From positions 8,499,104 through 8,563,103 of the forward strand of contig NC_079914.1 in NCBI RefSeq assembly GCF_024868665.1: a stretch of 64,000 nucleotides of DNA. The letters run 5' to 3'. A program made the translations under genes and the position numbers. Each line of letters starts with the position of its first letter. Position 1 is the stretch's first letter. Of this stretch, positions 1 to 13,104 are shown one piece after another. Under the pieces are notes generated by a model. It was given only the letters and a program-made list of their open reading frames with translations, was not told the origin of the DNA and made no database searches. This DNA is from Triplophysa rosa (Eukaryota > Chordata > Actinopteri > Cypriniformes > Nemacheilidae).

Positions 1-3000
1 GAACAGCCTGGGTTAAAAGTAGGAGTCTTTTGGAAATTATAGCTTGAATAGTACTATAAAAAGACCAGTAGGCATACATCATAGGCATGTCCAAATTCAA
101 AGTGTGAGTGTGCATGCAATGTTTTTATTTCTTTTTTCTCTAATTACATGTTTCATTACATCAAACAATAATGATCTCCCAAACCCTCCTCCCCACCCAC
201 TTACTAAGACAAGAAACAAGACAATGGTAAACACCACAGCCAATCATACACACAGAATTGCTGCTTTTAGGCCCGTTGGTTTGTCCAAACCACAGCTTTT
301 CTACTTTGTCAGAGGTCAGGCCGAGACATACATGACTCCCACATGGCCTATATTTGAGAACTGCTACAAAGTCTGTGAAACGCTGTGGCCAGCCATGACG
401 CCCAAATCCCTAAAGCTGTCAACACGGTGGCCTAACCTTTGATCAAGCTGTTACTCTTAACACACACATCACTTGAAAACAACTGACCAGACACTTGTGT
501 TTCCACTCCCAGAAAATGGCTACAAAGCCTGATTTGGAATTCTCCAAACTTTCTTTGTCTTTGCCAAGATCATTATGCAGCAGTATAAAGGTCTTTTAAA
601 GGGGCCATATGACACGGCTAAAACAAATATTATCGTTTGTTTTATATGTAATGCAATGTGTATAAACGATTTAAGGTTCAAAAATGCTGTATTTTCCACA
701 TACTTTGCATGTATGTATCTCCTCTTTGCCCCGCCTCTCTCAAATTCGCAGATTCAAAAAAATTGCTCTGAAAAGCAAGGTGTGCTATGATTGGCCAGTT
801 AACCAGTGCATAGTGATTGGTCAAATACTGCAAGCGTGTGACGGAAATGTAACGCCTCTTACCATATTTGGAACATCAGGTTCCAAAGTAATTGTACCGA
901 CAGGTATGCCCACCTTACTTGCGTATACATTTGGGCGGTCTTAGTCAAATCATACCACGAACTGACGTAGATTTGTGGGGGTGTGTTTACACGAGGCGTT
1001 TCAGGCAGGTCTGGGTGAGCATTCGTTTTTAGATAAAAAGCTTCTTTTGTTCCTACACTTTAATTTTTGCACTTTTACGTGTCTAATACATTCATGGGCA
1101 ACTTGTAACGCACCAAAGACAGAAAAACACGTATTTGTGCCATATGACCCCTTTAATGGTAACCACACCAATTGATGCCTTCGAGGACCTTTAAACTCAC
1201 AGTTTATATTATGTTATAAAAAATGAAACACTAACAATAACATCCAGCTTTGGAAAGTGGGACTAAAATAAACACAATGGAATTTTCTGCATTGTGAATT
1301 ATTGAAGAATAACCTGTTTTTAGGTGTACACATTATTCCAAGGAACCAATTGATGCCTTCTGCAACGATGTTAGAGTTCAGGCATTGTATATAAAAATAT
1401 CCATCAACTACAGTGTCAACAACCGCCGACCATTTACATTTTAAAGAACCTCCCTGGGAATCTGACCTAGGCGGCCTTGTTTCATTGATTTCGTACTCTC
1501 CAGCAGCATGAAGCTTTAAGGAATGCCCCAGTAATCCCTTACTTCTGTGCGGGGGAAGGCAGGGGGAGTAGTATGGTGCCAGGCACCTGTTTCATTAACA
1601 TCACACATCTTTTCTCTTCCCTCTCCGCAAGCTCGTTATTCAAATTTCCCCGCTGTCAGGATACATTAGCGGCTCTGCGATGCTGGCTTGTCAGCTGTGG
1701 TAATTGCTCTAGGTGCTTCCTTTATGAGGTAACCCGCGGCCCGTTTGTTCTTTCTGTTTTTTGGAAATTCCACACTTTCTTTCAGTGACTTTTGTAAACC
1801 TGGCCCAGAATGCTTCTGTTTACTGCTGAGTATGCCAAGTCATGTGTCACGGCTGGAATGGGCCTTGCCCTGTCTTCACTCGGATTCCCTAGGAAGCAGA
1901 AGGTTGGGGGCATGGGAAGGTCATTGAGGAAGAATACTGACAAATACCTCACATAGGAAGGATAATGGACCCAACTGTACCAGATCCTTCCAGAAGCCAG
2001 ATTTAGGGTCGTCAGCAGGTGTTAGGTAAGCTGTAGGAAATGTCCAGTGCTTCAACTGGGCCATTAAGATTTTCGATGTTGAATTCAAGTGTTATGCAGC
2101 ATAATATATTTTTCCTGAAAATGTGCCACATCTGGTTAAACATTGTGGTCTCAAATATGAACAAACCCCTTTTTTAACCACATCAAATATTGGTATGATT
2201 CTCCCTCTTAGCTGAAAATCAAACTGTGCACAACAACCACTTACTCTCCATTCTGCATTAAAAGCACTTTAAAAAACTGATGCGCTGACTAATTAGCATG
2301 AAAAATGGTCTTGGTCTTCTTTTACTGAAGTCATAAACAGATGATCATAAAAAATGTATTGTATTAAGTTGCTCAATTTAAACCATCGTAGATTTAATAA
2401 CCTTGCTCACACATTGAGGAATGTGTGGGTTGGTTCTGTTTTACTAAATTAAAAGCTTAAGCCATAATAAATCAAATTTAAATTGTACTTCAAGTTATAC
2501 ACCATATACCAGTTTCTCGTGGTATTATATAATGGTACAATATGACCCCCTACAATAAACAACCAAGGAAGTATAGGCAATATCTACAAACTTAAAAACT
2601 ATTACTGTGATTAAGGTATCTTTACTTATTAATACAACCTGTATGGGTTGTCTTTGACCAGCTTTGAAAGTCCTGGACGAAACAATTCCACAGCTCTACA
2701 TGGTTTGGGCTGTTCATGTTGAGCAAAAAGCCCCTAGATCTGCCCAAGTTGTATCCTGGGGACAGGGTCTGGACCAATTACTCAATCTAAGACCAATACG
2801 AAATCAGCCAAGCTGGTCAGGGTAGAGAACAGCTAAAAGGGGCGAAACCCTAAATACTTCACCTATGTATTGTGTACCTCCTTCCGATCATGAAATTGCA
2901 CACCCCGGTGGAATCTAATTTCCATCCCTTAGGAAATGAATGTCAAAGCATTCTTAGTGAAGGTTGGGGGTGCTGGGGGAGGGCCGTGTGATGACTGTAG

Positions 3001-3700
3001 GGAAATCTCAGGAAATGAACGCAAAGTTTGAACCGTTTTAACACGGTTTGATCAGTTTTTAATGCATTTAGTGATAACCGAGACACACTCAAGGCCAAAG
3101 TCAGGTCCATTTAAAAGATGACTTGAGGAAAGCTTGAGTAAATAAATGTAATTACAGTGGACTGTAAAGCAAACAAACAGGTCTAAATGACCATATACAA
3201 CTATAGCCAGTGTCATTGAAAGTTTGATCATGCAATACAAACTAAGAAAGGTCTCTAAACAAATTAGTGAATGATGAAAAGGCTATAACACGCAAAAAAG
3301 AAACTCAACACCAAATAATACAATACAATTCATAGCAAGTTTTTAAATTTGATGAAAAAAGCTATAATTCAGAGAGATGCTCAAGCTAAAAGAGGGTCAA
3401 CAACAAGGAAAATATTATACTGTAAATAAGTGCTAGGCTAACTTTTCCAAAAGAAACGTATTCCAACTGCACGCCCATTGATGTATCAAGTGTCGATTTT
3501 TGCATCAATTAATCGATAAGTGAGAGAAATTTTAATAAAATAATTGAAATACACAAGTAATAACCAAGTGTGGCTTGGTTATGATATCATAATCTTGATA
3601 AGCGCTCGACCAGTTTCAACTCCAGTTTTACAATCCATGTGAACGTTTACCCAAAATGATGATACAAAGGGTGTAAACAAGCTTGTTTTAACGTAAACCA
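1..3700. other. Non-coding region at the left edge
   Basis: I see no convincing exon. The region holds the family A transposon at 596-1156 and a less AT-rich stretch at about 1440-1930 that could be conserved non-coding DNA. The remainder is AT-rich without recognisable features. Confidence 0.6.
596..1156. mobile_element. TTAA-flanked MITE, family A, long copy
   Basis: The ends AAAGGGGCCATATGAC and GCCATATGACCCCTTT are inverted repeats bounded by TTAA on both sides. The body is shared with 53106-53515. There is no transposase frame, so this is a non-autonomous element. Confidence 0.85.
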
Positions 3701-4880
3701 CGTTAAAACGCATTGCGTACCAAGCAGACGCTCATTTGTGGAGTAGCAAAGCAACTTACCGGGGGTCGATTCTGGGGAAACATTGTGAATTACGCGTTTC
3801 TTGCCGTTCGGGTCTCCTCCGTTGTTGTGTAAATGTTGTTTCAGAAGAGTTTGCGCCTATTGCGGCTCTCAGAAGAACATTTGGCCCTGTTTCAGCGGCG
3901 CCACGCTCGGCTCGCTTATTCCTCGTCCAAGACTCCCTTTGTTCTGCTTTATCGCGCAATATAAGATGCGCCCAGTCCTGTATCGAGTCCCTCAATACGA
4001 CGCACCTCGAAATATCACAACGGCCTTCAGAGCTCTCCCGCCCTCGATGCGTTTTACTGATGAAAATACTCAAGAAATGAAGTGGACAGCGAGCTATCGT
4101 GCTCCCAGGACGCCACCCTCAACGCAGCCGCAGCTTCTTTTGTCTGCTGTTCCACTCCTCGCGCAACCCCACTCTCTCTTCATCCGCTCGTTCCTTTCGG
4201 GTCCTCAGCTGTTTTTCAATGGGACATGCGAGTTGTTTTCTTCAAGAGAAACGCATGCCCCCCCAACCTTGTGAACGGAGATGGGGTTTGGCTTGTGGTA
4301 ACCAGCAAAGAGTTAAATTCTCATGTTACACTCTTTTTTAGGCTGTGGTGGGAAAAGGGATCCATAAGGCACACGATTTATCTGTTCAGTGCCACATTTG
4401 TTTGTGTGCGTGTCCAAAATACAATACATAAATAAACAGCTAGATTCTATTATTTGTTACAATACAAATAGGCGTTTTATGTCCTGTGTGATATTTTCAA
4501 AATGCACATGTTTATATTACAATTTTTGTACGATATTACCCTAGCCTACGTATTGTACTTTTATGCACAAGACTTGAAGGATTTCGGTCGCAAAATAAGG
4601 GCGCAGCTAACTGTACAATGATTGAATGAAATCTCCACGTGGGGTTTGATCCAGCTACAATCAACATTGGAGAAGGTAGCCAATCAGCGCCTAGCTCGCC
4701 CCACGTGGGCGCTCGTCGATTGGTGCGCGTCACGATTATAGAACCCCAAACGTCAATCAAGCGCTGAGAACTACCAAGAAAACCATTTAACTCTTACGGT
4801 TCCCTCACTGGAGACATTTGAATTCACTTCCTTTTGTGATGTAAAATAGTTTCTCTTTTTTATGACGTTAAATGACGTCG
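3700..4880. promoter_or_regulatory. CpG-rich, promoter-like region with a minus-strand splice donor
   Basis: From 3730 to 4280 the sequence is CpG-rich and open in several frames. A perfect minus-strand donor (exon end 3760, then GTAAGT) could end a first exon of a leftward gene. Farther upstream on that strand are two CACGTG boxes (4636-4641, 4702-4707), two CCAAT boxes (4680-4684, inverted 4719-4723) and two TGACGT half-CRE motifs (4863-4868, 4873-4878). No protein is recognised, and the gene served, if any, is unknown. Confidence 0.45.
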
Positions 4881-5663
4881 CATTGTTTCAGCAGGACGCA
4901 CACAATGACCTGTCCGGTGGTTTAAATCGAAGGCTTATTTCCTATTTGCATTTTCTGTTTATGAAATATCTTAAGATTTGATTATTCTTGATACATTTTA
5001 AGATCTTTGATTTACACAGCACACAACACATCTCGTCTGTAAAGATAACATGCTCCAGGGAGCAATAAGCAGCACGTGACCTAAATCAAATCTCTTGTGA
5101 GTGTCGGGGCATACTACAGCTTAATATGACCGCAAAGGCATTATGACCAAGGAATTTCAATGCTAGATTTGAGTCAACACTGAATATCTTTAAATTTACT
5201 TACATAAGACAATGAGACTTATTGTCGAGCACTATTGCTACACATACAATTGTGAACCTCCTTTCAGTGTAAAGAAATGCAGGAGACATTTATTAGTATT
5301 CCAGTAGCATGACCCTTTTAGCTGGGCTCATAATTAGAGAGGCAGATATTGAAAAAGCAATTTTCCCACAGTAGAAATCACTACCTGGCAGCAGAGCGGC
5401 TGAAAAGCACAAAGAAGGGATGCGGAGGAGGAGAGAAAATAGAGGAAAGGAGGAGTGCAGAGGGATGTGGTTAAAAAGAGAGGTACAAATTTAAAATGTG
5501 ATTGGGGGAGGGGCATTATTGCCATTTTTCCCATGAATTTTAATGCACAGAGCCGGTCCTGCTTCCAGCCACTGTGGTCCATACGTCTAGGAAATAGTCA
5601 TAAGCAAGAGACATTATAGAGTCATGCTGCAGGATGTCTGATGATGTTTGGTGTGTATGTGAA

Positions 5664-5690
5664 TAGAGAGAGAGAGAGAGAGAGAGAGAA
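5664..5690. repeat. GA microsatellite
   Basis: It is an almost pure (AG)n tract of about 27 bp. Confidence 0.9.
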
Positions 5691-7077
5691 AGCTTTTCCA
5701 AAGCTCAGATTTTAAATTTTTTTACAAGTGACAGTCAATATCTCCATTTATCACCTCTATTTTTCAGATCAAGCAAAAGAAAAGCTTTTGTAACAAGGTT
5801 CTATGGGAAGGTTCCATGAACGTTCGAACTGACAAAACAGAACTGATATTTTGTTTCTGCAAACTATATATATGGTTCATTCAAGAGACATTTTGCAAAC
5901 TTTAATGATTAAAATGTTCAATGATCAGCCGCTATAATTTACTTTCAGAATTCAGATGGTCAACTGAATGCAAACATGACATGATCATACGCTTTGCAAC
6001 CACTAAAAAGACCACCAACTATATAAGAGCTGAACTTGATATAGTTTAAAAAAATCAAAATTCATACAAGTGTAGATTTATAAAGATATTCACGTTGTTC
6101 TGGTCAATGCCACAAAAGGTGATCATAAAAACCCCTCAAAAGTGGTACATACAACCTGCACACTATTCCACGTCCACTAAAGCAATTTGATGGTTTGGTT
6201 TGAGAAACAGACCAAATGTCATCCAGCAGAGCTACAAATCTCATTTGCATGTGTACATATTTAAACTTGGCGTGCCGATATTGGTTATGAGATATATGAA
6301 AACCAAATTTTCATACACACACGTTCAAACAAGATTTGAGAATCTAAACTTTTGGGTGAAGTATTATTCCCTTAAGTATTCTCTCTCTACAGCACATGGT
6401 TTTGAAGGTGGGTTTTGTGCGCACATTCGGTTGCAAACATACCTGCACACATAAATCAAACCGACAGCAGCGTCTTATTACAGTGCTATATTTAGAGAAA
6501 TCATTGCTAATTCAGTGACAGAGAGAAAATTTGTTTGCATTTGTGGTGATACTCTTGGTGTGGGCTTTAATCTTGGTTCTTGACTATTTGCGTGCATGTG
6601 TAATTGTCACAATATATGCACTTACAAGATATCGACCTTGCTAAGCAAGTACCTACCAATATAATAATATCAATTTGCCAGCCATGATGAGTAGAAGAAA
6701 GAAAATTCTCTTTGGACAAAATAATTCAATATAGATGACCAAATAGTCCACCTGAGTCAACCTGCCAGATATTTACAGAGAAGTTTTAATGAATGGATGG
6801 TATAATGAGGGTCTATGGCTTCCCAATGGATGCATGTGAGTTGCCTGGCCAGTGTGAGGGTGACTGACAGCTAGACAAGGCTATGCTGCTGTTGTGATAC
6901 GTCTCTACACACACACATACACTCGAACACACCCCTCGCAGACAAGTCTCATGTCAGCGCGGAGACGGCAGGCTGATTTATTGGACTCCCCCCTTTCCCT
7001 CCCCCCATCCATCCATCCCTCCACCTCTTTCCTGTTTCCCCAGGGGGGAGAGAAGGGTAATGACCCACATCAGCAAC

Positions 7078-7113
7078 CACACACACACACACACGCACGC
7101 GCACACACACACA
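7078..7113. repeat. CA microsatellite
   Basis: It is an (AC)n tract with a few CG interruptions. Confidence 0.9.
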
Positions 7114-8091
7114 ACATCATTAAAGCGCCCACATTCAATATAAAACCTCAAAACACAGGGATCAGAAATTCCACTGCACCAGTTACTTCAATGGTAATTA
7201 GGAGCAACCAAAAGCTTATGATTCATAAAGGCAAAAATGATGCTTGAATTTCTCGCACAGATGCAAGAAAAAAATCTGGGAAGCCCCGTTCTGATGAGCT
7301 GGAACCATGTCAGTGTATTTGCACATACTGAGATTTATGTCTATAAATGCAGAGCTATACTTGCCTTCTTGTTTGCTGTCAGTTAATTCATTCTTTGCAC
7401 ACATTTATATTCAGCCACGTACTATTTTTATCAATGCATCGTAAGAACCAATTGAATGATTTTTCAAAGTGTTTATTTATATACTTTGCCGGTAAATGTA
7501 AAATTATGTTACTAAAATTACATTTCATTATATTAAGTAGCTAAAACAAGAATACATGTCAATATGGGTTCTAATCAAGGCGAAGTTCAGACTGCTCATT
7601 CACTGCAATGAAAATACACACGATGTATTACGAGCTCCCCCTGCAGTGCAACTTCAGTATTGCAAACGAGTGCGTTACAAAAATATTAAAATTCATAGAA
7701 GAGGCGGTGGTGTTATGAACATGTTGACTGTGGGCGTAATTCGCAAACCTTACGATTTGCTTTGAATTTACCAAGATATTTAGATCTTGAGCACTGGGTA
7801 CAATACAACCGTGGTATCACATTTGAGTTATCCTTCACCCACTGATATCGCGCGTGTTTTATCGTGATATAGAAATGCTACTTTACATTCCGGTAATACA
7901 AAAGTAACGTAAATCCTTTAGGATTTATCTGCAGGTGTTAAATATAGTCAGAACAGCTCTATTTACGTTACTGTCATTCAAACGCAGTTGAGAGGACAAG
8001 GTTATCTTACTTCACAAATAACATACAGATGCATACTGCAAATGTATGCAAATTTAACAAAAAACGTTTTACACATAACGTGCGAAACAAG

Positions 8092-8154
8092 TCACACACA
8101 CACACACACACACACACGCACGCACGCACGCACACACACACACACACACACACA
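8092..8154. repeat. CA microsatellite with GCAC interruptions
   Basis: It is an (AC)n tract with a central (GCAC)n part. Confidence 0.9.
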
Positions 8155-8425
8155 TAGGCTTTGGTTGACTATCCCCGTGGGGACAGTCCATAGGCGTAAT
8201 GTTTTTATACTGTACAAACTGTATATTCTATCCCCTATCCCTAAACCTAAAGATCATAGAACACTTTTTGCATTTTTAGATTTGTAAAAAATATTGTTCT
8301 GTACAATTTATTAGCTTTTTTGCCCCTGGGGACCTCAATTTTGGTCCCCACGGTGACACGAGTCCCCATGTGTTGGTGTGTATTCAGGTTTAGGTCCCCA
8401 CCGGGATATACAAACATGAATACGC
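8155..8425. repeat. Dispersed repeat with GGGGAC/GTCCCC blocks beside CA tract
   Basis: CCCCGTGGGGACAGTCCATA, TATACTGTACAAACTG and several GGTCCCCA blocks resemble a repeat widespread in teleosts. A CA microsatellite lies on each side. It ends about 50 bp before tRNA-Gln. Confidence 0.55.
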
Positions 8426-8476
8426 ACACACACACACACAGAGACAATACGACATATCTCCCGCATTAATGCACGT

Positions 8477-8548
8477 GGTTCTATGGTGTAATGGTTAGCA
8501 CTCTGGACTTTGAATCCAGCGATCCGAGTTCAAATCTCGGTAGAACCT
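8477..8548 (+). tRNA. tRNA-Gln (anticodon TTG)
   Basis: The 72-nt sequence folds as a full cloverleaf. The acceptor arms GGTTCTA and TAGAACC pair completely, the anticodon stem CTGGA/TCCAG holds loop CTTTGAA with TTG at 8510-8512, and the T-arm has loop TTCAAAT. Internal box A (about 8484-8494) and box B (8526-8536) are intact. A run of five T at 8555-8559 is a good RNA polymerase III terminator. The body matches the vertebrate tRNA-Gln type closely, so it is probably functional rather than a SINE. No CCA is encoded, as expected in eukaryotes. Confidence 0.96.
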
Positions 8549-8554
8549 GCTTAC

Positions 8555-8559
8555 TTTTT
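8555..8559 (+). terminator. RNA polymerase III terminator of tRNA-Gln
   Basis: TTTTT lies 7 bp after the tRNA 3' end, the usual pol III stop signal. Confidence 0.8.
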
Positions 8560-11500
8560 CCCGTATGTGACTATTGTAACGCAAGACGCAACGTGCACAG
8601 AGAAAACATCTCATTCAAGACAGGAATATATTTCTAAACACACTTGAGAGGACAACGTGAAGACAACAGAGTGTGCATGAGAGACAGTTTGCTGAATGTG
8701 TTTGCAATGCAAGTATACTACACAGTATAAACAGTATCTTGCCTACTGTTTATTAAAAACAGTATGTAAAACAGTTTGCAGATGGAATAACAAATGTATC
8801 AAATAGTATATGTAATGACATGTGTGACATGATCTCATATAGCTACATTAGCAGTAAATTGTATCCAGATATAATCGCGGAAATACGTGATCATGCTATG
8901 AATTAGGTTATTCTGGTATTTAATTTATAAAGAAAATCGACGTGTTGGGCATAATATATAACTTGTTACCGTAGAAAGAGTGCAAGTAGTTTGGTTGAAT
9001 AGAAATTTGAACAATATGAAAGTCTATGTATATTTTATTTTGTTTCATTACAAATAGCGTGACTATTAATCTGTTATAATTCGAATTTCCACGAGGAGTC
9101 AGTATATAGCATAATATGGTAAAAGTCTTACATGGAGCTGCCAATGTAAATATACGCCATGCATTTCAAATACATTGTTAAAAATTGTTACAGAAAACAT
9201 AGGAATTCAGGTAAACAATGCCGAATGCATTTTTATATTTATTTGGCTGCCTAAAGCTGTCTATTTTGTTCATGTATTATTCATTTTCCTCATCTTATTA
9301 GTATCTCAGACGTTCCCTATTTTTTACTCTCTGCAGTTTGTCTGGCAGGTGAACAGACACTGAATGTTTCAGACCTGAGCCACTGCCCAGTCCAGGTGTT
9401 TCTCCAGCTCGAAAACAACTTGTGGTTTCTTTCATCTTACAGGGCCAAACATGCTCAGCCGTGGAGTCAGTAGGGTCTCTTTTAGGTTCAAAGCTACTTT
9501 CTTTTTTACAAGAGTCTGTAGTTTTAAGCTCTAAAATTCAGGTCAACCTGAGGATAAAGGTCTACTGGGCCACTACTGGTTCAGCATGATAAAATCACAT
9601 TGATATAGTCTAAATAATTACATTAAAAGAAAAATCATGTGTAGACTTCGTGTTCACTCACCTAAACCTGTCCATCATCACCTTGCAAAAGTCTTTCGCT
9701 TCAAAACCCGGACAGTAAAAATCACTATGTCTGCATTAGTAACAGACCTGGAGAGTGACCGGTCGCAAAATTTACAACCAACCAATATGTTTTGCTCATT
9801 GTGAAATAAATCCGCACAGGGCCGCAATGAACAGCAGCAACAGCGAGTGAGTATAAATACATAAACCCATCAGGCCGGTGGTGAGGATGGCCGGGAGCCA
9901 GACGTCACTGACCCCCGGGCCGAAAGAAGTGCAGCATTGTCTCTCTGGGCTTCTGGCTCTGTGCATTTAAAAATGAACGTGAGTCAGGGGGCAGATCCCT
10001 TCTGGCTTATTTACTTTTGCCAGTTTATGCCACATATGAGTCAGAGGTACTTCCACTGCCATGGCCCTGGAGGAGAAGACCTCCTCTGGTCCACAATGAG
10101 CTCTATACAGAACTACTCCTAATATTCCTGCTGACAAAACCCAGCAGACATCAGCCGAAACTGGTTTACTGGTGTTAATGGGGTTAAGCTGGTCTGCAAG
10201 TCTATCCAAGCTGGTGCTCATGTGATTTTAGCTGACAGACCAGTTTGTCACCATTGTAGAATAGGCCTATGTGAGACAGGCTATAGCTGGAAAGTTTCTG
10301 CAAATCATAGAAAATAAATCCTAATAATATTAACAATACTTAAATGTAACTTTTAATGATTATGTTTCATCTTTTAACTTTACACAGAATGTATGTAATG
10401 TGCTGATATACTGGGGATTAAGCAAACATTACAGTCTTGTCAAATCACACATAACATAACATAATATAAAATAAGATAAAACCACACCAGACCAGACTAA
10501 AAGATCCATCCTGGTTTCTCTGGTTTTGTAAACCATTGTGCAATTTAAGGTTGTGGTGACCCAAAATGTCTATAATTGAGAGTGCAAAACAACAACAGGA
10601 TGAATACTGACACTTAAAAAGACCCATTGGCTAAAAATGTAACTATTGTCACACAAAATGACCTCAGAATGAGCCAATGGTAGAATAACCAACAATACAC
10701 AGCTGAAAGAGGAGAAAGTTGGGAAATTTCTTTTGACATCAACCTCGATCTTGCATAAGCCGACAGGCATCAGGCCAGCTGAAACCCCACAAAATAACAA
10801 CTTGCATTTGAGGTTAAAAAGAAAGTAACACCATGCAGAGTAGCAGGAAGATTTCTTGCCAAGCTTAGGAAGTTAGGAACACAAGGATAGGATGGAAGCA
10901 TTGTTACTACCCTGAATAGTGGTTATCTGCTTGTTAAGCCTGACGTCACGCACCACCATATATGGAAGGTCATATTCTGTTTCCGGGTCCAAACGCTCAA
11001 TTATATACAGTATATAGGCAAACAACACAAAATGCTAATATACGCTCATGGCGAGCTATAAAACTATCGGAAAACTGCGATGGCCAGTCAGCGATTTATT
11101 TTTCATAATTTATTGATGTCGGAGATTCCATGAGCCTGGTGATTGTATACTTTGAGTTAATACATGTTTCGCTTAAATATGCAATATGTGTAAACAGTGC
11201 TCATAAACAGCTGTTTAAGATGTGGCCCCGCTTTAAATGAATAGATGCTTGGACCCGAAAAAGGTTTTCCTTACGTCACCACTTAACAACCGAATAGTGC
11301 CTAGACTAGCCGGTTTTCTAAGAGTACTAAAAGATAGAAACTGGGCAGATGCATTATGGGTGGGTCGAGGATGGGCAAGGCCTGCCCAGTCAACACACCC
11401 ACCGAAACACGGCACACAAATTTGTAAATAAGATGTAATTTGTACATGTAAAATTACTGAGAGGCCCATTTTAAATTAGCCTAAAACGCACCCATTTTTT

Positions 11501-12951
11501 TTGAAAGGCCACCACCAAACAGTAAATTCTGCTTGAATAGCCTACTGCAATGAGCGTATAAAGGCTTTAGAAAGGAAGCAGGAAGATTTAGAAATGTACC
11601 ACCTCTATCATCAATATAATTTCTTAAACGACTTTATGAACTTCAAATACATTTTTTAAACTCTTCTCTAAAAAGGCCAAACTCAAGATAATTTTAGTGA
11701 GCCAAAAAGTTATTAAAAGTGCACAGTTTCCTTTGCATTCACACCTAAAGTTGAATGTACGTCTGTTTTAGCTGTAATACATTGCATCTTTGGTGTGCAT
11801 TCGAAAATGTATTGTAGAATAATATATAACAGCCGTCATTTTTTCACTTTCGGGCCAAAGTTATAAAAAAAACCGGTCTGACTAACTCATTTACAGTCAT
11901 AGCTAAAGCTGAAGAGATGGTCAGTCTTGGAAACTTGGCTACTGTAGTATTGGACTGGATGAAAAGTGCAAACATGTGAAAAATAAACATAGTTTGCAAA
12001 CCTAAAGATCAAAAGTGCTTGACAACCACATTAGGCTGATACGTCTTATGTTGCATGTTTACATGTGGAATGAGTTCATGTTTGTTCTCGCTATATATAT
12101 ATATATCTATCTATATATATATATATATATACCTACATTATTTGCAAAGTAAACTTACTAGATATGCAAAGTCAACTAGATGTACTTTACAAGCATGCAA
12201 ATCAAAAAGTTAAAAACTCAACTGGTTGCAGCAGGAATAACTGTAAATGTAGTGTAGATACTCAAATTGTTATAACAACAAACAAAGCAAACTATTATTA
12301 CAAATATTTAATACAAATTTGAGCAAAGGCACACAACAAGTTACAAAGTAAAAAGTTCAACAAAGCCAGCTTTTTATACGTAAAATGAAAAAGAACAAAG
12401 CAAGGCTTGTAAAAGCTGTAGTGGTATCTTACGTTTACATTTTAAACACAGGGGAACAATATCCTCACTATTCTTTCATATTCTATTCTATTATTTTGCA
12501 GTCAACATTGGGTGTCAAAACCTTGTTGGAAGGAGGGTCAGATTAAGGCACATAATATAAAGAGCTTTGCTCAGGTAACTTTCCACTTTTAAAATCACAT
12601 AATATGCAATTGGCTTTGTCGGATGATATGAAAAAAAATACAAGCCATTATGTTAAGATTTTGTACAGTTCAAACAAAGCTGCATGCGTATATAAATTCA
12701 GATTAAACCTGGTCCAGTAAGACTTAAAAAATCAATTGGTCCCTCAACATCTTAATCGAAATGATTTGCAGAGGATTTCAAATAACTTGATTAAATATAT
12801 ATACATAGAGTCTTTCTCTCACACACAAAGGAATGAAAGAGGTTGTTTTTTTCAAGGAGGACTTTTGTGAGCATGTGCACTCTAGCTCCGCCCCCTTCCG
12901 TCAGTCCAGTGGTTTGTGGGAGATGTAGTGCGGTATTTGGCCTCGTTACAC
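8560..12951. other. Non-coding region between tRNA-Gln and plpp2
   Basis: There is no recognisable gene. A more GC-balanced patch at about 9830-10110 has two TGAGTCA AP-1-like sites. A TA-rich microsatellite lies at 12091-12131. The 3' UTR of plpp2 must begin at 12951 and run leftwards, but I see no clear AATAAA on the minus strand in the first 600 bp. Confidence 0.55.
12091..12131. repeat. TA-rich microsatellite
   Basis: It is a (TA)n tract with a short CTAT part in the middle. Confidence 0.9.
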
Positions 12952-13104
12952 TCACACAGGTCCAGGATAGTTGTAATGGTTATTGTGTTCCACCTCTCCC
13001 ATGTGTAGGTTGGGTTTGCGCTCTAGAGCCTCTCTTTCGGGCGACTCTGAACTTGAGCATTGAGGTAAAGAACGAACCTTAAAGAAATCGGACACGTATC
13101 GCAC
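12952..13104 (-). CDS. plpp2: plpp2 coding exon 6 (C-terminus, stop)
   Basis: This exon follows a TTTCAG acceptor and encodes residues 238-287: [10 protein letters not shown], then a Ser/Glu-rich cytosolic tail ending PGPV, then TGA at 12954-12952. The HNNHYNYP segment parallels the HNHYGYP segment of the human PLPP2 tail. Confidence 0.93.
   Translation of the reverse strand: MRYVSDFFKVRSLPQCSSSESPEREALERKPNLHMGEVEHNNHYNYPGPV

Larger units (their letters stand above)
4900..8090. other. Non-coding region with microsatellites
   Basis: There is no recognisable gene. It contains a GA tract (5664-5690) and a CA tract (7078-7113). Other parts are AT-rich with no clear features. Confidence 0.6.

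Noticed and set aside
44..442. 132-codon frame at the left edge
   Set aside because: It has low-complexity composition, no domain and no splice or promoter context.
3801..4274. Long open frame on the plus strand in the CpG-rich region
   Set aside because: Several frames on both strands are open over the same GC-rich stretch, the frame starts at a non-ATG codon and no known domain is visible.
4702..4723. ER-stress response element (CCAAT-N9-CCACG) on the minus strand
   Set aside because: The spacer counts as 10 rather than 9, so the arrangement misses the strict consensus.
12843..13082. Plus-strand frame over the plpp2 last exon
   Set aside because: It is antisense shadow of the plpp2 coding sequence.
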